A DNA stretch of 30,070 nt from CAYYYG01 sp964591375. GTDB taxonomy: Bacteria > Patescibacteriota > Microgenomatia > UBA1406 > GWC2-37-13. The stretch covers positions 1 to 30,070 of the forward strand of contig CAZQAU010000022.1 of assembly GCA_964591375.1 (NCBI GenBank), given 5' to 3'. The position numbers and the translations under genes were made by a program. Under the pieces are notes generated by a model. It saw nothing but the letters and a program-made list of their open reading frames with translations. It was not told where the DNA came from and searched no databases. Within the stretch, counting starts at the first letter, position 1; every line of letters starts with the position of its first letter. Positions 6,334 to 14,935 of the stretch are shown in pieces.

Positions 6334-8482
6334 TTATGCCCCAACAAAGAAAGCCGCAACTAGTAGCACAGCAAGAAGTGATCCTCCGATTATTAATTCA
6401 CGGCTTAATGGTTGATTGGTGCGCACTGGCGTTGTAGGTGAAGCATTGATAACGTCACCAGCTGGGTCTGCAGATGCTACTGCTGTTTTACCTCTTTCAT
6501 GACAAGCATTGCCGGTAGATACACGGACAAATATTTTTTTATCTGATGCATTGTTGACAAATCCGGTAAATTCATTTGTGGTATATTCTTCATCTCCTGA
6601 GAACTTAGTTTCCCATGTGCTCTCATTATCTGTGCTGATTTCAATTTTTATAAAAGTATCAGCAGTTTTTTGCCACTGGATATTAATTTTATCTACTGTT
6701 TCCGATACTCGCGTTCTATCCAAGGAAGTAATAAAGCGTATGTCTGAGGGAGGCTGACAGGTCAGAGGAGCTTCAAGTGGNNNNNNNNNNNNNNNNNNNN
6801 NNNNNNNNNNNNNNNNNNNNNNNNNNNNNNNNNNNNNNNNNNNNNNNNNNNNNNNNNNNNNNNNNNNNNNNNNNNNNNNNTGAGTTAACGACTTTTACTT
6901 CTAGTGCCGAAGCTTTATCCCACCCGCCGCATTGGTTTACCGCATGAACCCAAATATGATATGTGTGACCTGTAACAAAGTTGTGCTTAAATGATGTAGT
7001 AGTCATATTATCAACACAGGCATCACCGGAATTTTGGGTTTTTGTACAATCGCCTACCCAGCCGTTACTGGCATCATCAACACGCAGATGATATTTTGTT
7101 GCGTTGGGGACATTTGTCCAAGCAATATCATAGGAACCAGCAGAAATAGATGAAGCAGGAGCACTAAATGTAACAGCCAATGGCGGTGTACAAGCTGCTG
7201 GTGTCGATGTTGGCACTGCAGTTGGGTTCGGCAGCGTTGTTACAATGGGTGAAGTTGTGGTTGTTACAGCAGGAGCGTTGGGTAAAGATCCTATTCCAAT
7301 CCACCAGCTATCATCTGATCGAGGGTCCATATAACTCCCTGTATCTCGAACTGCAACCTTAACTTCAGAATTTCGTGCTGAACCAATCGTTTGTCTTCCT
7401 GTTAGTGCTGGCAATTTTGATCTGCCCTGGCTATTAAGTTGATTATATAGATTAACTAGGTTAGGATCGACACAGATTCCATCATATTGAATTGCATAAC
7501 CGTGTGCGACACTATCTTCTCTCGTATATTCCAGAGTAATTGTGTCCGAAGCCGCATACAGTACTATTGCTTCATAGCCATCTCCTATACTATATCCTGA
7601 ATCCGGAACGCGCACGTCATCTCCTGGGTTTGCAGAAAGGCCAAGCATAGTGACATCCCAGGGACTAGTCAGTGCGGAACCTTTAGTATTATTGCTCCAG
7701 TTCCAATCATATACCTGATATAGAGCGACTATAGCTGGTTTATTATTGGTAAGCACAGTCGAGAGTTGAGGCGCTTTATCATCTTTCGGACCATTGTTAT
7801 GGATGAGATTACGTGTGCCGTTAGTCGAACGATACCCTCGGAGATGGATATTTTTATCGGCATGATCTTGAGCTGCGCGATTGTCTCCGGTATTAGTTAC
7901 AGTTAGTGAATTATAGCTACGAGCTGACGAGGTTGGACAGTTGATAGGTGGCTGGGTGGGTTGAACTGGTGTAGTAGGCGTTGGGTTTGCCGAAGTTGGT
8001 TGGGGTGTTGAACCATTCAGTCTTTGGCTTAATGCGACAGGTTCTTTATTACCACAGTATTCAAAGTGTGCATGAGAGCATTGGCAGTTACCACCACACT
8101 GAGCATCAGACGCGCCATTGGCGCGTGCAGTATTGCATTGACTTTTTGTACACCATAATCGTTCCCAATATCCGATACATTTTGTAAAGTCTCCCGTTCT
8201 AGCTACTTCATAACAACATAAAGGTACATATCCATCGCACCCATTTTTTCCGGCAGGAGCGCTGTTTCCTACACATCTGTCATAGCTTGGCATTTTACTC
8301 GAAGTATTTAGTTCATCATAGCCATATCCACCACAGTTTGGTGCACGGCTACATTTTTCCTCGCCGGCTATTTCGTAGTATCCATTTTTACAATATGGTT
8401 CCAGACTTATTTCCTGTGAATTAACGGGAGTGTTAAAAATAAGGTTGCGAATTAATGAGAGTGTAAGTAAAAGTAATTTCAT
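6334..8482 (-). CDS. Large secreted, membrane-anchored cysteine-rich surface protein (interrupted by gap)
   Basis: Read here as one gene across the gap at 6781-6880. The N-terminal side (8482 to 6881) has a signal peptide (MKLLLLTLSLIRNLIFN), a region of about 120 residues with 14 cysteines, a Pro/Thr linker, an unrecognised domain of about 230 residues (from NSLTVTNTGDNRAAQDHADK to VAVRDTGSYMDPRSDDSWW), a second Thr/Pro linker, and a fibronectin III-like domain (SAGSYDIAWTNVPNATKYHL). Beyond the gap an open frame continues (PLEAPLTCQPPSDIRF onward) as another fibronectin-like domain, a Pro/Thr stretch, and a C-terminal membrane helix (LIIGGSLLAVLLVAAFFVGA). The frames on the two sides differ nominally, but the gap length is arbitrary. 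No LPxTG motif is visible. Likely an envelope or adhesion protein (inference); two separate genes cannot be excluded. Confidence 0.65.
6781..6880. other. Assembly gap (100 N)
   Basis: Exactly 100 N inside the surface-protein gene, between two fibronectin-like domains. Repeated domains of this kind often break short-read assemblies, so extra domains may be missing (inference). Confidence 0.95.
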
Positions 8483-8556
8483 ATCTAATGATATTCAGTA
8501 TATAGAAGAGTATTTTAATAAATCAAGTGATAATATGTTTTTGCGTTGAAATCACT

Positions 8557-9135
8557 TTATCTTTGAGAGAATGTATTCTGAATATCTTTCCACGAAAAAA
8601 CACGAGTAGATTTATTGGGAATTTTATTTTGATTCCATGGTCTATTAAATAAAAGTACTTCTATATTATTACTACAGCAATCTTTAGCATATTCCATATT
8701 ATCTTCAATTAAGATAGTAGCATTTATTTTTTTACAGATTTCACTTTTTGTATATTTTGTAGTACCAGACGATGTATGGTTATTAACATATATATCTTTA
8801 AATATTTGAGGAAAGAATTTATCTATCCATGCAACGGTGTCTTTTTCCAAATGTTCCAACCGGGATGTAACAATAATAAGTTTATTTTCTTTTGAAAGCT
8901 CCTTAAGTACATCTGATGCACCAGTGACAGTAGGCAAGTTTTGAAATTCATCTGTTTGAGTAAAATCATGCCATTTTTGCATTGCCTCCTCCCAGGTACC
9001 TCCCCAGATTTTGTTCCAGTCATAGCAATAAAAATCTTCGATTTTTAGAGACGTACCATAACGGGAGTTGTGATATTTAATTACAGAGGCAGTTGTTTCT
9101 GATAAAACATCATCCAGATCAATCGCGATTATCAT
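8557..9135 (-). CDS. HAD-superfamily 5'(3')-deoxyribonucleotidase-like protein (NT5C type)
   Basis: 192 residues with HAD motifs: motif I IAIDLDDVLSET (residues ~3-14, with the DxD nucleophile and acid), motif II LIIVTSR (~90-96), the downstream Lys in the TKYTKSE stretch, and motif IV ILIEDNMEYAKD (~141-152). The NT5C/YorS-like layout, with a helical cap between motifs I and II containing WNKIWGGTWEEA, suggests dephosphorylation of nucleoside monophosphates, possibly dTMP/dUMP salvage balance. The substrate is not readable from sequence. The TAA is followed by a 7-bp inverted repeat with a 19-nt loop and no U-run, so no terminator is called. It is the last gene before the tRNA region. Confidence 0.75.
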   Translation of the reverse strand: MIIAIDLDDVLSETTASVIKYHNSRYGTSLKIEDFYCYDWNKIWGGTWEEAMQKWHDFTQTDEFQNLPTVTGASDVLKELSKENKLIIVTSRLEHLEKDTVAWIDKFFPQIFKDIYVNNHTSSGTTKYTKSEICKKINATILIEDNMEYAKDCCSNNIEVLLFNRPWNQNKIPNKSTRVFSWKDIQNTFSQR

Positions 9136-9196
9136 ATATTATTAATTAACTTGCCTGCCTCCGCTTAAAGCTTCTGCAAGGCGCAGTTCTCCTTCA

Positions 9197-9230
9197 CAAT
9201 CGGGCTCGCCCGACGAAGTGAGCCCGATTG
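9197..9230. repeat. GC-rich stem-loop 3' of tRNA-Pro
   Basis: CAATCGGGCTC (9197-9207) and GAGCCCGATTG (9220-9230) form a perfect 11-bp stem with a 12-nt loop. It sits in a GC-rich island (about 9160-9250) unlike the AT-rich surroundings, just downstream of the tRNA on the minus strand. No U-tract follows on the minus strand; a short TTT follows on the plus strand. It could be a tRNA 3'-end processing or termination structure, or a copy of a dispersed palindromic repeat. Confidence 0.6.
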
Positions 9231-9245
9231 TTTCGGCGAACGAAG

Positions 9246-9317
9246 TCGGGGTGACAGGAATTGAACCTGCTGCTTCACGGTCCCGAACCGTGCGTTCTAC
9301 CGATGAACTACACCCCG
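9246..9317 (-). tRNA. tRNA-Pro (anticodon CGG)
   Basis: The minus strand folds as a cloverleaf. Acceptor CGGGGTG/CACCCCG (9311-9317 with 9247-9253), with the C1-G72 pair typical of tRNA-Pro, and discriminator A at 9246. D-arm GTTC/GAAC, anticodon stem CACGG/CCGTG with loop TTCGGGA (anticodon CGG), T-arm GCAGG-TTCAATT-CCTGT. The 3' CCA is not encoded (the next bases are CTT), so a CCA-adding enzyme is needed. No intron is present. It is the only RNA gene I see in the window. Confidence 0.95.
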
Positions 9318-9361
9318 TAATATCAGATAGGTAAAAATATATTATATCATTACCAGGACTT

Positions 9362-9889
9362 TTACTGTTTTCCCACTGAAGGTTTAGTTTCCTGATGTTG
9401 CTGTTGAGCTTTCTTTTTGGGGGCCATCATACCTCGTTTTTGTTTACCCTGAGGCATTGAAGTACTAGTATTAGCATTTTGTTGTTCCGCTTCTATACGT
9501 TTTTTTTCCTGTTCTTCCTGAGCTATTTTTCTCATACGATCTTCTCTTTCCTTTTCCAACTCATTAATCGCGTTTTTTTCACCTTCTTTCACACTGTTAA
9601 GTTGCTTACGCCATTGCATTAGTTTCACAGCATCATTCTCCTGATATTTTTTATTTAGGTTTTCAAAATTGAGCGGCGTAGATGATTGCTTTTTTTCCGT
9701 TTCTTGTTTGATTTTTTCTACCGGATTCTGTTCATTATTTAATGCTGTCCCGGGAGACACGATTTGTTCAATGATTTTCGCAGGATCGACAAGATCAACC
9801 ACTTGCTTAGCGGCACTTTTTAGAGAAGCTTTGGTAGTATCATTCATCTGTTCAAAGACGTTTGATACAACTGAATTTTTTGTCGGCAT
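9362..9889 (-). CDS. Hypothetical coiled-coil protein, Lys/Glu/Gln-rich
   Basis: 175 residues with no catalytic motif that I recognise. The N-terminal 60 residues are mixed (SLKSAAKQVVDLVDPAKIIEQIV). Residues ~95-140 are strongly charged and likely coiled-coil (AINELEKEREDRMRKIAQEE). The C-terminus is low-complexity and basic, rich in Lys, Gln, Pro and Met. There is no signal peptide or membrane segment. It follows the MIP18-like gene by 12 nt on the same strand, so the two are probably co-transcribed. It resembles lineage-specific hypothetical proteins found in Microgenomates genomes, but I cannot confirm a family. Function unknown. Confidence 0.7.
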   Translation of the reverse strand: MPTKNSVVSNVFEQMNDTTKASLKSAAKQVVDLVDPAKIIEQIVSPGTALNNEQNPVEKIKQETEKKQSSTPLNFENLNKKYQENDAVKLMQWRKQLNSVKEGEKNAINELEKEREDRMRKIAQEEQEKKRIEAEQQNANTSTSMPQGKQKRGMMAPKKKAQQQHQETKPSVGKQ

Positions 9890-9901
9890 AGCTGTAATAT
9901 T

Positions 9902-10207
9902 TTATATTCCTAAAATAGCTTTAGCTCGTTCAGACATTCTTTCCATAGACCAGGGCGGATCAAATGTAAGCTCGATTTTCACTGATTCTTCTTGTATATC
10001 AATTTGTTTTAATGCAGACTTCACATCTTGTTCAATAGTCTCGAATAAAGGACAGCCCATAGTGGTAAGTGTCATTCGGATAAGAACGCTCTTATCTGTA
10101 TTGATTATAATGTCGTATACAAGTCCCAGATCCACTATGGAAATATTAAGCTCCGGATCGAGCACTTGCTCTAATTGTTCCTTAATTTTTTCCTTGTTTA
10201 AATTCAT
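9902..10207 (-). CDS. MIP18/SufT-like (DUF59) iron-sulfur assembly factor
   Basis: 101 residues matching the DUF59 fold of PaaD/SufT/MIP18 proteins, which help deliver iron-sulfur clusters. Seen: the family DPEL motif (LDPELNISIVDLGLVYDI, residues ~16-33), a strand VLIRMTLTTMGCPLF with the conserved Cys (~51), and the C-terminal ELTFDPPWSMERMSE, in which the family's DPPW is intact. The size fits the single-domain form. No sufBCD genes are in the window, so partners cannot be judged. A -10 of extended type lies 8 nt before the ATG. It shares an 81-bp divergent intergenic region with RNase J. Confidence 0.88.
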   Translation of the reverse strand: MNLNKEKIKEQLEQVLDPELNISIVDLGLVYDIIINTDKSVLIRMTLTTMGCPLFETIEQDVKSALKQIDIQEESVKIELTFDPPWSMERMSERAKAILGI

Positions 10208-10215
10208 ACTTTCTT

Positions 10216-10224
10216 AGTATACCA
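10216..10224 (-). promoter_or_regulatory. Extended -10 promoter of the MIP18-like gene
   Basis: TGGTATACT on the minus strand (TGn plus TATACT), ending 8 nt before the ATG at 10207. It predicts a near-leaderless mRNA. There is no clear -35. Confidence 0.5.
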
Positions 10225-10226
10225 CG

Positions 10227-10235
10227 TGCTATAAT
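10227..10235 (+). promoter_or_regulatory. Extended -10 promoter toward RNase J
   Basis: TGCTATAAT on the plus strand, a perfect extended -10, with start expected near 10242. This gives a 5' leader of roughly 45 nt without a Shine-Dalgarno sequence. A second candidate -10, TAATAT (10275-10280), is 8 nt before the ATG. It lies almost back-to-back with the divergent promoter at 10216-10224. Confidence 0.45.
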
Positions 10236-10288
10236 CTAATTAATTCATTATCTAATTTGCATTTAATTAATACTTAATATTTTATTCT

Positions 10289-11959
10289 ATGGATACATAT
10301 AAACTTCACTTTATTTCTCTCGGAGGAATAGTCGGCGTTACCAAAAACATGTACGTGTATGAGCTTTATAAGAATGATCAATTACAAGATATATTGATTG
10401 TCGACTGTGGTATAGGTTTTCCACAGGAAACTGAGCTTGGTGTAGATTTTGTAATTCCTGATATTTCATACCTTCTGGATAAAAAAGATAAAATTCGCGC
10501 TATTCTTTTGAGTCATGGTCATGAAGATCATATATCTGCATTACCTTATCATTATGCTTCTTTAGGTCGTCCACCGATTTATACAGCCAAACTAACAATG
10601 ATGTTTGTAGAAAATAAATTTAAAGAGTTTAATGAGAATATTGACATTCATCTTGTAAGCACAGCACAGGAATATAAATTCGGTGATTTTAGTGTGCATT
10701 TTATTCCGGTAACTCATTCTATTCCTGATCCCATGCATATTGTGCTGAAGTCTCCCGTGGGGACTATCTATCATGGTCCAGACTATAAATTTGATCTGAC
10801 GCCACCGTATGGTGTTCCACCTGATTTTTACCAAATTGCCAAAACTGGAAAAGAGGGTGTCTTATGCTTACTTTCTGATGCATTAGGCTCAGATCGTGAG
10901 GGATTTACTCTTTCCGAAGCGATTGTGGGACAAACATTTGAAGATGAAATGCGTAAAACAAAAGGTAAATTCATTATGACGACATTCTCTTCAAATATTT
11001 CTCGTATTCGTCAATGCACAGAGGCTGCAATTAAATTTAATCGTAAGATTATTTTTATGGGGCGTTCCATGCGAGATAATACACGTCTTGCTAATGAAAT
11101 TGGCTATTTACCTATCCCCTATTCTTTAATGGGAAAAGAAGATGAAGTAATGAAACTACCGCCTCATAAAGTATGTTTGATTGTTGCAGGATCACAAGGA
11201 CAATACGATTCTGCCCTTTCGCGTCTTTCCCAAAATCAGAATAAATTTATAAAAATAAAGCCTGGAGACAAAGTGGTATTTTCTTCTGATCCTATTCCTG
11301 GTAATGAAACAGGTGTCTACTCACTTATAGAAGAGCTTTCATTGCTTGGTGCAGAAGTGGTTTATTCCGATATTAAAGATCAGCTCCATGCATCAGGTCA
11401 TGGTAATCAGGAAGATTTGAAACTATTGGCGCGACTAACAAATCCAAAATTTTTTATTCCAATTGGAGGTTCTATACGTCATCAGAAGGCATATAAAGAC
11501 CTGGTAAAAAGTTTAGGGTTTAATGAAAAAACGGTCTTCACTCTTGATGAAGGAGAAACTATATGGTTTGAAAAGAATCGTGCCTATCAGGGTGATCCAG
11601 TTGAAACTAAAAACATATATGTAGATGCATATGGAATTGGGGATGTCGGTACTATCGTACTCCGTGACCGAAAAACATTATCATCGGAAGGTATTGTACT
11701 TGCTGTACTTGTTGTCGACAAATCAGTCAAATTAGTAGCCAAGCCTAATATCCTTTCTAAAGGATTTGTTTTTGAAAAAGACGAAGAGAAATTGTTTGAT
11801 GATGCAGTTAATGTTATTGAACGGGTAATGAAACCAAGAGAACAAAATGTGGTTGACTTTACATCGCTTAAACGACAAGTTGCATCTAATCTTGAAGATT
11901 TTTTCTATAAAGAGCGTGGCCGTGAGCCACTGATAATGGTAGAAATTGTTCAGGTATAA
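10289..11959 (+). CDS. rnj: Ribonuclease J
   Basis: 556-residue metallo-beta-lactamase/beta-CASP nuclease that acts in mRNA decay and RNA maturation with 5'-exonuclease and endonuclease activity. The beta-lactamase core carries LSHGHEDHISALPY (HxHxDH at residues 76-81), the later His and Asp ligands in THSIPDPMH and YHGPDYKFD, then beta-CASP motifs including SSDPIPGNET and LHASGHGNQED, and the C-terminal RNase J domain ending EPLIMVEIVQV. Full length. Its stop is 4 nt before the recR ATG, so the two form an operon. No RNase E is seen here; RNase J is often the main decay enzyme in small genomes without it (established for other taxa, inferred here). Confidence 0.96.
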   Translation: MDTYKLHFISLGGIVGVTKNMYVYELYKNDQLQDILIVDCGIGFPQETELGVDFVIPDISYLLDKKDKIRAILLSHGHEDHISALPYHYASLGRPPIYTAKLTMMFVENKFKEFNENIDIHLVSTAQEYKFGDFSVHFIPVTHSIPDPMHIVLKSPVGTIYHGPDYKFDLTPPYGVPPDFYQIAKTGKEGVLCLLSDALGSDREGFTLSEAIVGQTFEDEMRKTKGKFIMTTFSSNISRIRQCTEAAIKFNRKIIFMGRSMRDNTRLANEIGYLPIPYSLMGKEDEVMKLPPHKVCLIVAGSQGQYDSALSRLSQNQNKFIKIKPGDKVVFSSDPIPGNETGVYSLIEELSLLGAEVVYSDIKDQLHASGHGNQEDLKLLARLTNPKFFIPIGGSIRHQKAYKDLVKSLGFNEKTVFTLDEGETIWFEKNRAYQGDPVETKNIYVDAYGIGDVGTIVLRDRKTLSSEGIVLAVLVVDKSVKLVAKPNILSKGFVFEKDEEKLFDDAVNVIERVMKPREQNVVDFTSLKRQVASNLEDFFYKERGREPLIMVEIVQV

Positions 11960-11963
11960 GATT

Positions 11964-12599
11964 ATGGCCACATCATTACCCACCAATTTAAAACAAATAT
12001 CTTTATTTCTGGAACGTCTGCCTGGCATTGGTGAAAAAACAGCTAATAGGCTCGCATTTTATTTATTGCGGCTTCCGGAACAGGATTTAAAAGATTTTGC
12101 ACATTCTTTAAATGATCTTAAAGAAAAAACAAAACGTTGCATAATCTGCCGCAATCTTACTGAAGATGAAAGCTGCGCTGTATGTAACGATTCCAAGCGA
12201 GATAAAAGTGTTATTACAGTTGTTGAAGATGTAATGGACTTACTTTCATTTGAAACAGGTAATATATATGAAGGAGTGTACCATGTTTTACATGGACGTA
12301 TTGACCCTCTAAATCATATTGGCCCCGATGATATCTTTATAGATGCTCTATTACAGAGGGTTGTAGGTAACGGTCCGGAGAAGACGGCAGTTAAAGAGAT
12401 AATATTAGCTACAAATCCTGACATGGAAGGTGAGGCAACAGCTATGTATATACGTAATAAACTGAATGAGATAAAGAAGGAAACTGCACAGGAGTTTACG
12501 ATCAGTCGTCTTGCATATGGATTACCAATGGGAGGTAATCTTGAGTATGCAGACTACATGACACTAAAAAAATCTATTGATGGTCGCAATAATTATTAG
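11964..12599 (+). CDS. recR: Recombination protein RecR
   Basis: 211 residues, beginning MATSLPTNLKQISLFLERLPGIGEKTA; an in-frame start six codons upstream lies inside RNase J and is less likely. Features in order: helix-hairpin-helix LPGIGEKTANRLAFYLL (~18-34), a four-cysteine zinc finger CIICRNLTEDESCAVC (~57-72), a Toprim domain (VITVVEDVMDLLSFE; LATNPDMEGEATAMYI) and the C-terminal TISRLAYGLPMGGNLEYAD. It loads RecA onto SSB-coated DNA gaps with RecO/RecF. In many bacteria recR sits beside dnaX and ybaB. Here those two are about 1 kb away on the opposite strand, separated by prs. The stop is 14 nt from the convergent prs stop. Confidence 0.97.
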   Translation: MATSLPTNLKQISLFLERLPGIGEKTANRLAFYLLRLPEQDLKDFAHSLNDLKEKTKRCIICRNLTEDESCAVCNDSKRDKSVITVVEDVMDLLSFETGNIYEGVYHVLHGRIDPLNHIGPDDIFIDALLQRVVGNGPEKTAVKEIILATNPDMEGEATAMYIRNKLNEIKKETAQEFTISRLAYGLPMGGNLEYADYMTLKKSIDGRNNY

Positions 12600-12613
12600 T
12601 AGTATAATCTTAC

Positions 12614-13540
12614 TTAAATATCGAGTTCCTTCGCAATAAGATGAGCTACAGATACTTCTTGAAGTTTGGCAAATGACTGTCCTTCTTTTAACTGAATAGT
12701 ATTTGTAGTAAAAAATTTTTCAATCTCTGAATTTTGAATTTTCTCCGGCGCACTTGGAGAAAAATCGTGATGAGTAACCGCGGCCACTACTTTTTTTGCA
12801 CCATGTTTTTTACATAGTTCAGCCGAATGAATTAATGTTCCGGCAGATGTCGCAATATCATCTACTATAATCGCTATCCGGTCTTTCAGATCGCCATAAA
12901 TATCTAATGCTTCGCTTTGGTGTATATGGTCCTGGTCCCGTTTTTTTTCTGTAACAGCCATATGAAAATTACCATGACCAAAATAACTGATTCCAAAATT
13001 TCTGGCTCTTTCTATACCACCTTGATCTGGTGAAACAATTGCGATTTTCTTTTCTGAGGTTTCGTTGTGAAGATATTTTTTAACTGTATCTGCGAGTAAT
13101 GGAAAAGTGGATAAATTTTTTAAAGGAATCGTAAATACACCTTCAGTCGCTTCATCATGTAAATCAAAAGTATATATTTTATGGAAGCCTAAAGCTTCAA
13201 GTATCCGAATAACAACATTTGCTGAAACACACTCTCCATCGCGATGTTGTATGTTTTGTCGCGCATATCCGAAATATGGAATAATGCCGATCACGCGCTG
13301 CGCTTCCTGTCTGCGCAACGCGTCACAAAACAAAAATAGTTCCATCAGATTAGTATCTGTAGGGTTTGCTGTTGGCTGAATTACTACACACTTTGATCGT
13401 TTAACATCTTCCTGAATCGTGACTCTTACTTCCGAGTTACCGAATCGTACAACTTCTGCTTTTGAAACACTTACTTTTAAATAATGTGCTACCTCTTCGG
13501 TGAGCTTTTGATGAGCTGATCCAGAGAATAGTTTTAACAT
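12614..13540 (-). CDS. prs: Ribose-phosphate pyrophosphokinase (PRPP synthetase)
   Basis: 308 residues, making PRPP from ribose 5-phosphate and ATP for nucleotide, His and Trp synthesis. Seen: LFSGSAHQKLTEEVAHYL at the N-terminus, VVIQPTANPTDTNLMELF, the ATP-binding flexible loop region IPYFGYARQNIQHRDGE with the catalytic-loop Arg, FDLHDEATEGVF, VSPDQGGIERA, and the PRPP-binding loop IIVDDIATSAGT. All core motifs are present. The loop reads VDDIATSAGT rather than the common VDDMIDTAGT. It is the last gene of a leftward group (dnaX, ybaB, prs), 32 nt after ybaB, with a TATAAT in that interval. Confidence 0.95.
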   Translation of the reverse strand: MLKLFSGSAHQKLTEEVAHYLKVSVSKAEVVRFGNSEVRVTIQEDVKRSKCVVIQPTANPTDTNLMELFLFCDALRRQEAQRVIGIIPYFGYARQNIQHRDGECVSANVVIRILEALGFHKIYTFDLHDEATEGVFTIPLKNLSTFPLLADTVKKYLHNETSEKKIAIVSPDQGGIERARNFGISYFGHGNFHMAVTEKKRDQDHIHQSEALDIYGDLKDRIAIIVDDIATSAGTLIHSAELCKKHGAKKVVAAVTHHDFSPSAPEKIQNSEIEKFFTTNTIQLKEGQSFAKLQEVSVAHLIAKELDI

Positions 13541-13572
13541 ATGTATAGATAATTATAAATACTGCCAACAGA

Positions 13573-13833
13573 TTATTGCTGTTGTCCGGCAATTTCCATA
13601 AGTTTTTTTGCGGCTAGTTCTTGAGTTTTTTTCACTGCATCATTAATTGCGTCGGCAATGCGGTTTTCAATAATTCCGTCTACCGATACTTCAAGAATCA
13701 TTTGATCGCCACGCACTACAACACGAACACCATTTTTTTCTACAACTACTTCTTCCTGCTGTAATGCTTTTTGCATTTGTTGTGCCTGTTGTTGTAGTTT
13801 TTGTAAATCTCCAAGTCCTGATAATGGATTCAT
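13573..13833 (-). CDS. ybaB: YbaB/EbfC nucleoid-associated protein
   Basis: 86 residues, slightly shorter than the usual 100-110. Seen: N-terminal helix LQKLQQQAQQMQKALQQEEV, strands VEKNGVRVVVRGDQMILEVSV, and a C-terminal helix with IADAINDAVKKTQELAAKKL. It binds DNA as a dimer. The position after dnaX is the classic dnaX-ybaB pair. A strong Shine-Dalgarno sequence precedes the ATG, unlike most genes in this window. Confidence 0.92.
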   Translation of the reverse strand: MNPLSGLGDLQKLQQQAQQMQKALQQEEVVVEKNGVRVVVRGDQMILEVSVDGIIENRIADAINDAVKKTQELAAKKLMEIAGQQQ

Positions 13834-13840
13834 ATATATA

Positions 13841-13850
13841 CACCTCCTTA
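13841..13850 (-). promoter_or_regulatory. Strong Shine-Dalgarno sequence of ybaB
   Basis: TAAGGAGGTG on the minus strand, 7 nt before the ATG at 13833. It is near-perfect anti-16S complementarity, notable because many neighbouring genes lack any such site. Confidence 0.85.
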
Positions 13851-13866
13851 CTATTATTATGTTAAT

Positions 13867-14916
13867 TTATGTAAGTTTTCCTTTATTATAGAATTCAACT
13901 ACAGCTATCTCAAGTGGCAACGATTCAATGGGCGAAAATTTCAATAAACTATAAGCTTCGTTGAATAGTTTCATCAGCAATGCAATTTCTTTAATGCTTA
14001 AATTATATACTTTTTTCTCTTCGGTTGTAATTCCGTTTTTTATAAGTAGTTGATCATGAAGTTCAGCCAATAGTTCCTCAATCAGATTTTTAAAGCTTCC
14101 TCCTGTAGTAGCAAAATCATCAATCCACTTTATTGTATCTTTTAGTGATTTGCTTTCAAGAATGGTCAGTAAATTTAGTTTTGTTCGTACCCCCACATAA
14201 TTTTGAGCATCATCTAGGGTTAGTTTATTTTGTATAACTAATTCTTCCAAAAGCTTAGCCGCATCGCGAAATGAGTTATCGCTATGGCTGGCTACAAGAT
14301 CAAGTAACTTTTCATCAACCAATAAATTTTCTTCTTTCACAATACGATGTAGTTGTTGTAGAACATCATTTTTTTTGGCTTTACCAAAAACAACTTTGAA
14401 ACATCGGGACTGAATTGTTTTGGGGACTTTCTCTTCATTAGTGGTGGCTAATATAAAAATCACAGATGGAGGTGGCTCCTCAAGGGTTTTAAGAAGCGCA
14501 TTAAAAGCTTCATTTGTAATCATATGAGCCTCATCGATAATAAAAACCCGGTAGTGACCTGTCATGGGAGCAAAGCCGGCTTCCTTGATGATGTTCTTAA
14601 TTTCTTCGATTCCACGGTTAGATGCAGCGTCAAGTTCTGTTACATCGGCAGAAGTTGCTCCATCTATTCGATTACAGTTATCACAGTGATTACAAGGTTC
14701 ATATTCTTTTGATTTTCCCGAAAAAATATTCTCAGAACAATTAACTGCTTTTGCAAAAATACGGGCGGATGAAGTTTTCCCAGTCCCTTTCTGTCCTACA
14801 AAAAGATATGCATGAGGAAGGTTGGAATTTTGATGTAATATTTTTGAAAGTATTTCACGAGCAGTTGAATTATCTAACTGATTTATTGTTCTAGGTCTAT
14901 ATTTTAGGTAGTACAT
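13867..14916 (-). CDS. dnaX: DNA polymerase III clamp-loader subunit gamma/tau (short form)
   Basis: 349-residue AAA+ clamp loader. Walker A GQKGTGKT (41-48), a four-Cys zinc module (C60, then CNHCDNC around 75-81), Walker B FIIDEAHM (125-132), sensor 1 in LATTN and the SRC arginine finger (170-172), followed by a collar domain. It stops after domain III, so the tau-specific domains that bind DnaB and the polymerase alpha subunit are missing; E. coli tau has 643 residues. A gamma-only product is thus genomically encoded, not made by frameshifting (inference). The ATG lies 7 nt after a TATAAT. Confidence 0.95.
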   Translation of the reverse strand: MYYLKYRPRTINQLDNSTAREILSKILHQNSNLPHAYLFVGQKGTGKTSSARIFAKAVNCSENIFSGKSKEYEPCNHCDNCNRIDGATSADVTELDAASNRGIEEIKNIIKEAGFAPMTGHYRVFIIDEAHMITNEAFNALLKTLEEPPPSVIFILATTNEEKVPKTIQSRCFKVVFGKAKKNDVLQQLHRIVKEENLLVDEKLLDLVASHSDNSFRDAAKLLEELVIQNKLTLDDAQNYVGVRTKLNLLTILESKSLKDTIKWIDDFATTGGSFKNLIEELLAELHDQLLIKNGITTEEKKVYNLSIKEIALLMKLFNEAYSLLKFSPIESLPLEIAVVEFYNKGKLT

Positions 14917-14923
14917 GTGAACA

Positions 14924-14929
14924 ATTATA
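14924..14929 (-). promoter_or_regulatory. -10 box of dnaX (leaderless)
   Basis: TATAAT on the minus strand, 7 nt before the dnaX ATG, just inside the ybeY-dnaX interval. No convincing -35. Same geometry as trpR and rpsB. Confidence 0.5.
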
Positions 14930-14935
14930 CGGTAT

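Noticed and set aside
8525..8557. Inverted repeat AAGTGAT/ATCACTT as a terminator
   Set aside because: AT-rich 7-bp stem with a 19-nt loop and no U-run; expected by chance in such sequence.
8823..9023. 66-residue leftward frame inside the 5'-nucleotidase-like gene
   Set aside because: Out-of-frame shadow on the same strand, without its own promoter or RBS.
13867..14916. Programmed frameshift producing tau from dnaX
   Set aside because: The gene ends after domain III and ybaB follows 33 nt later, leaving no room for tau domains in another frame.
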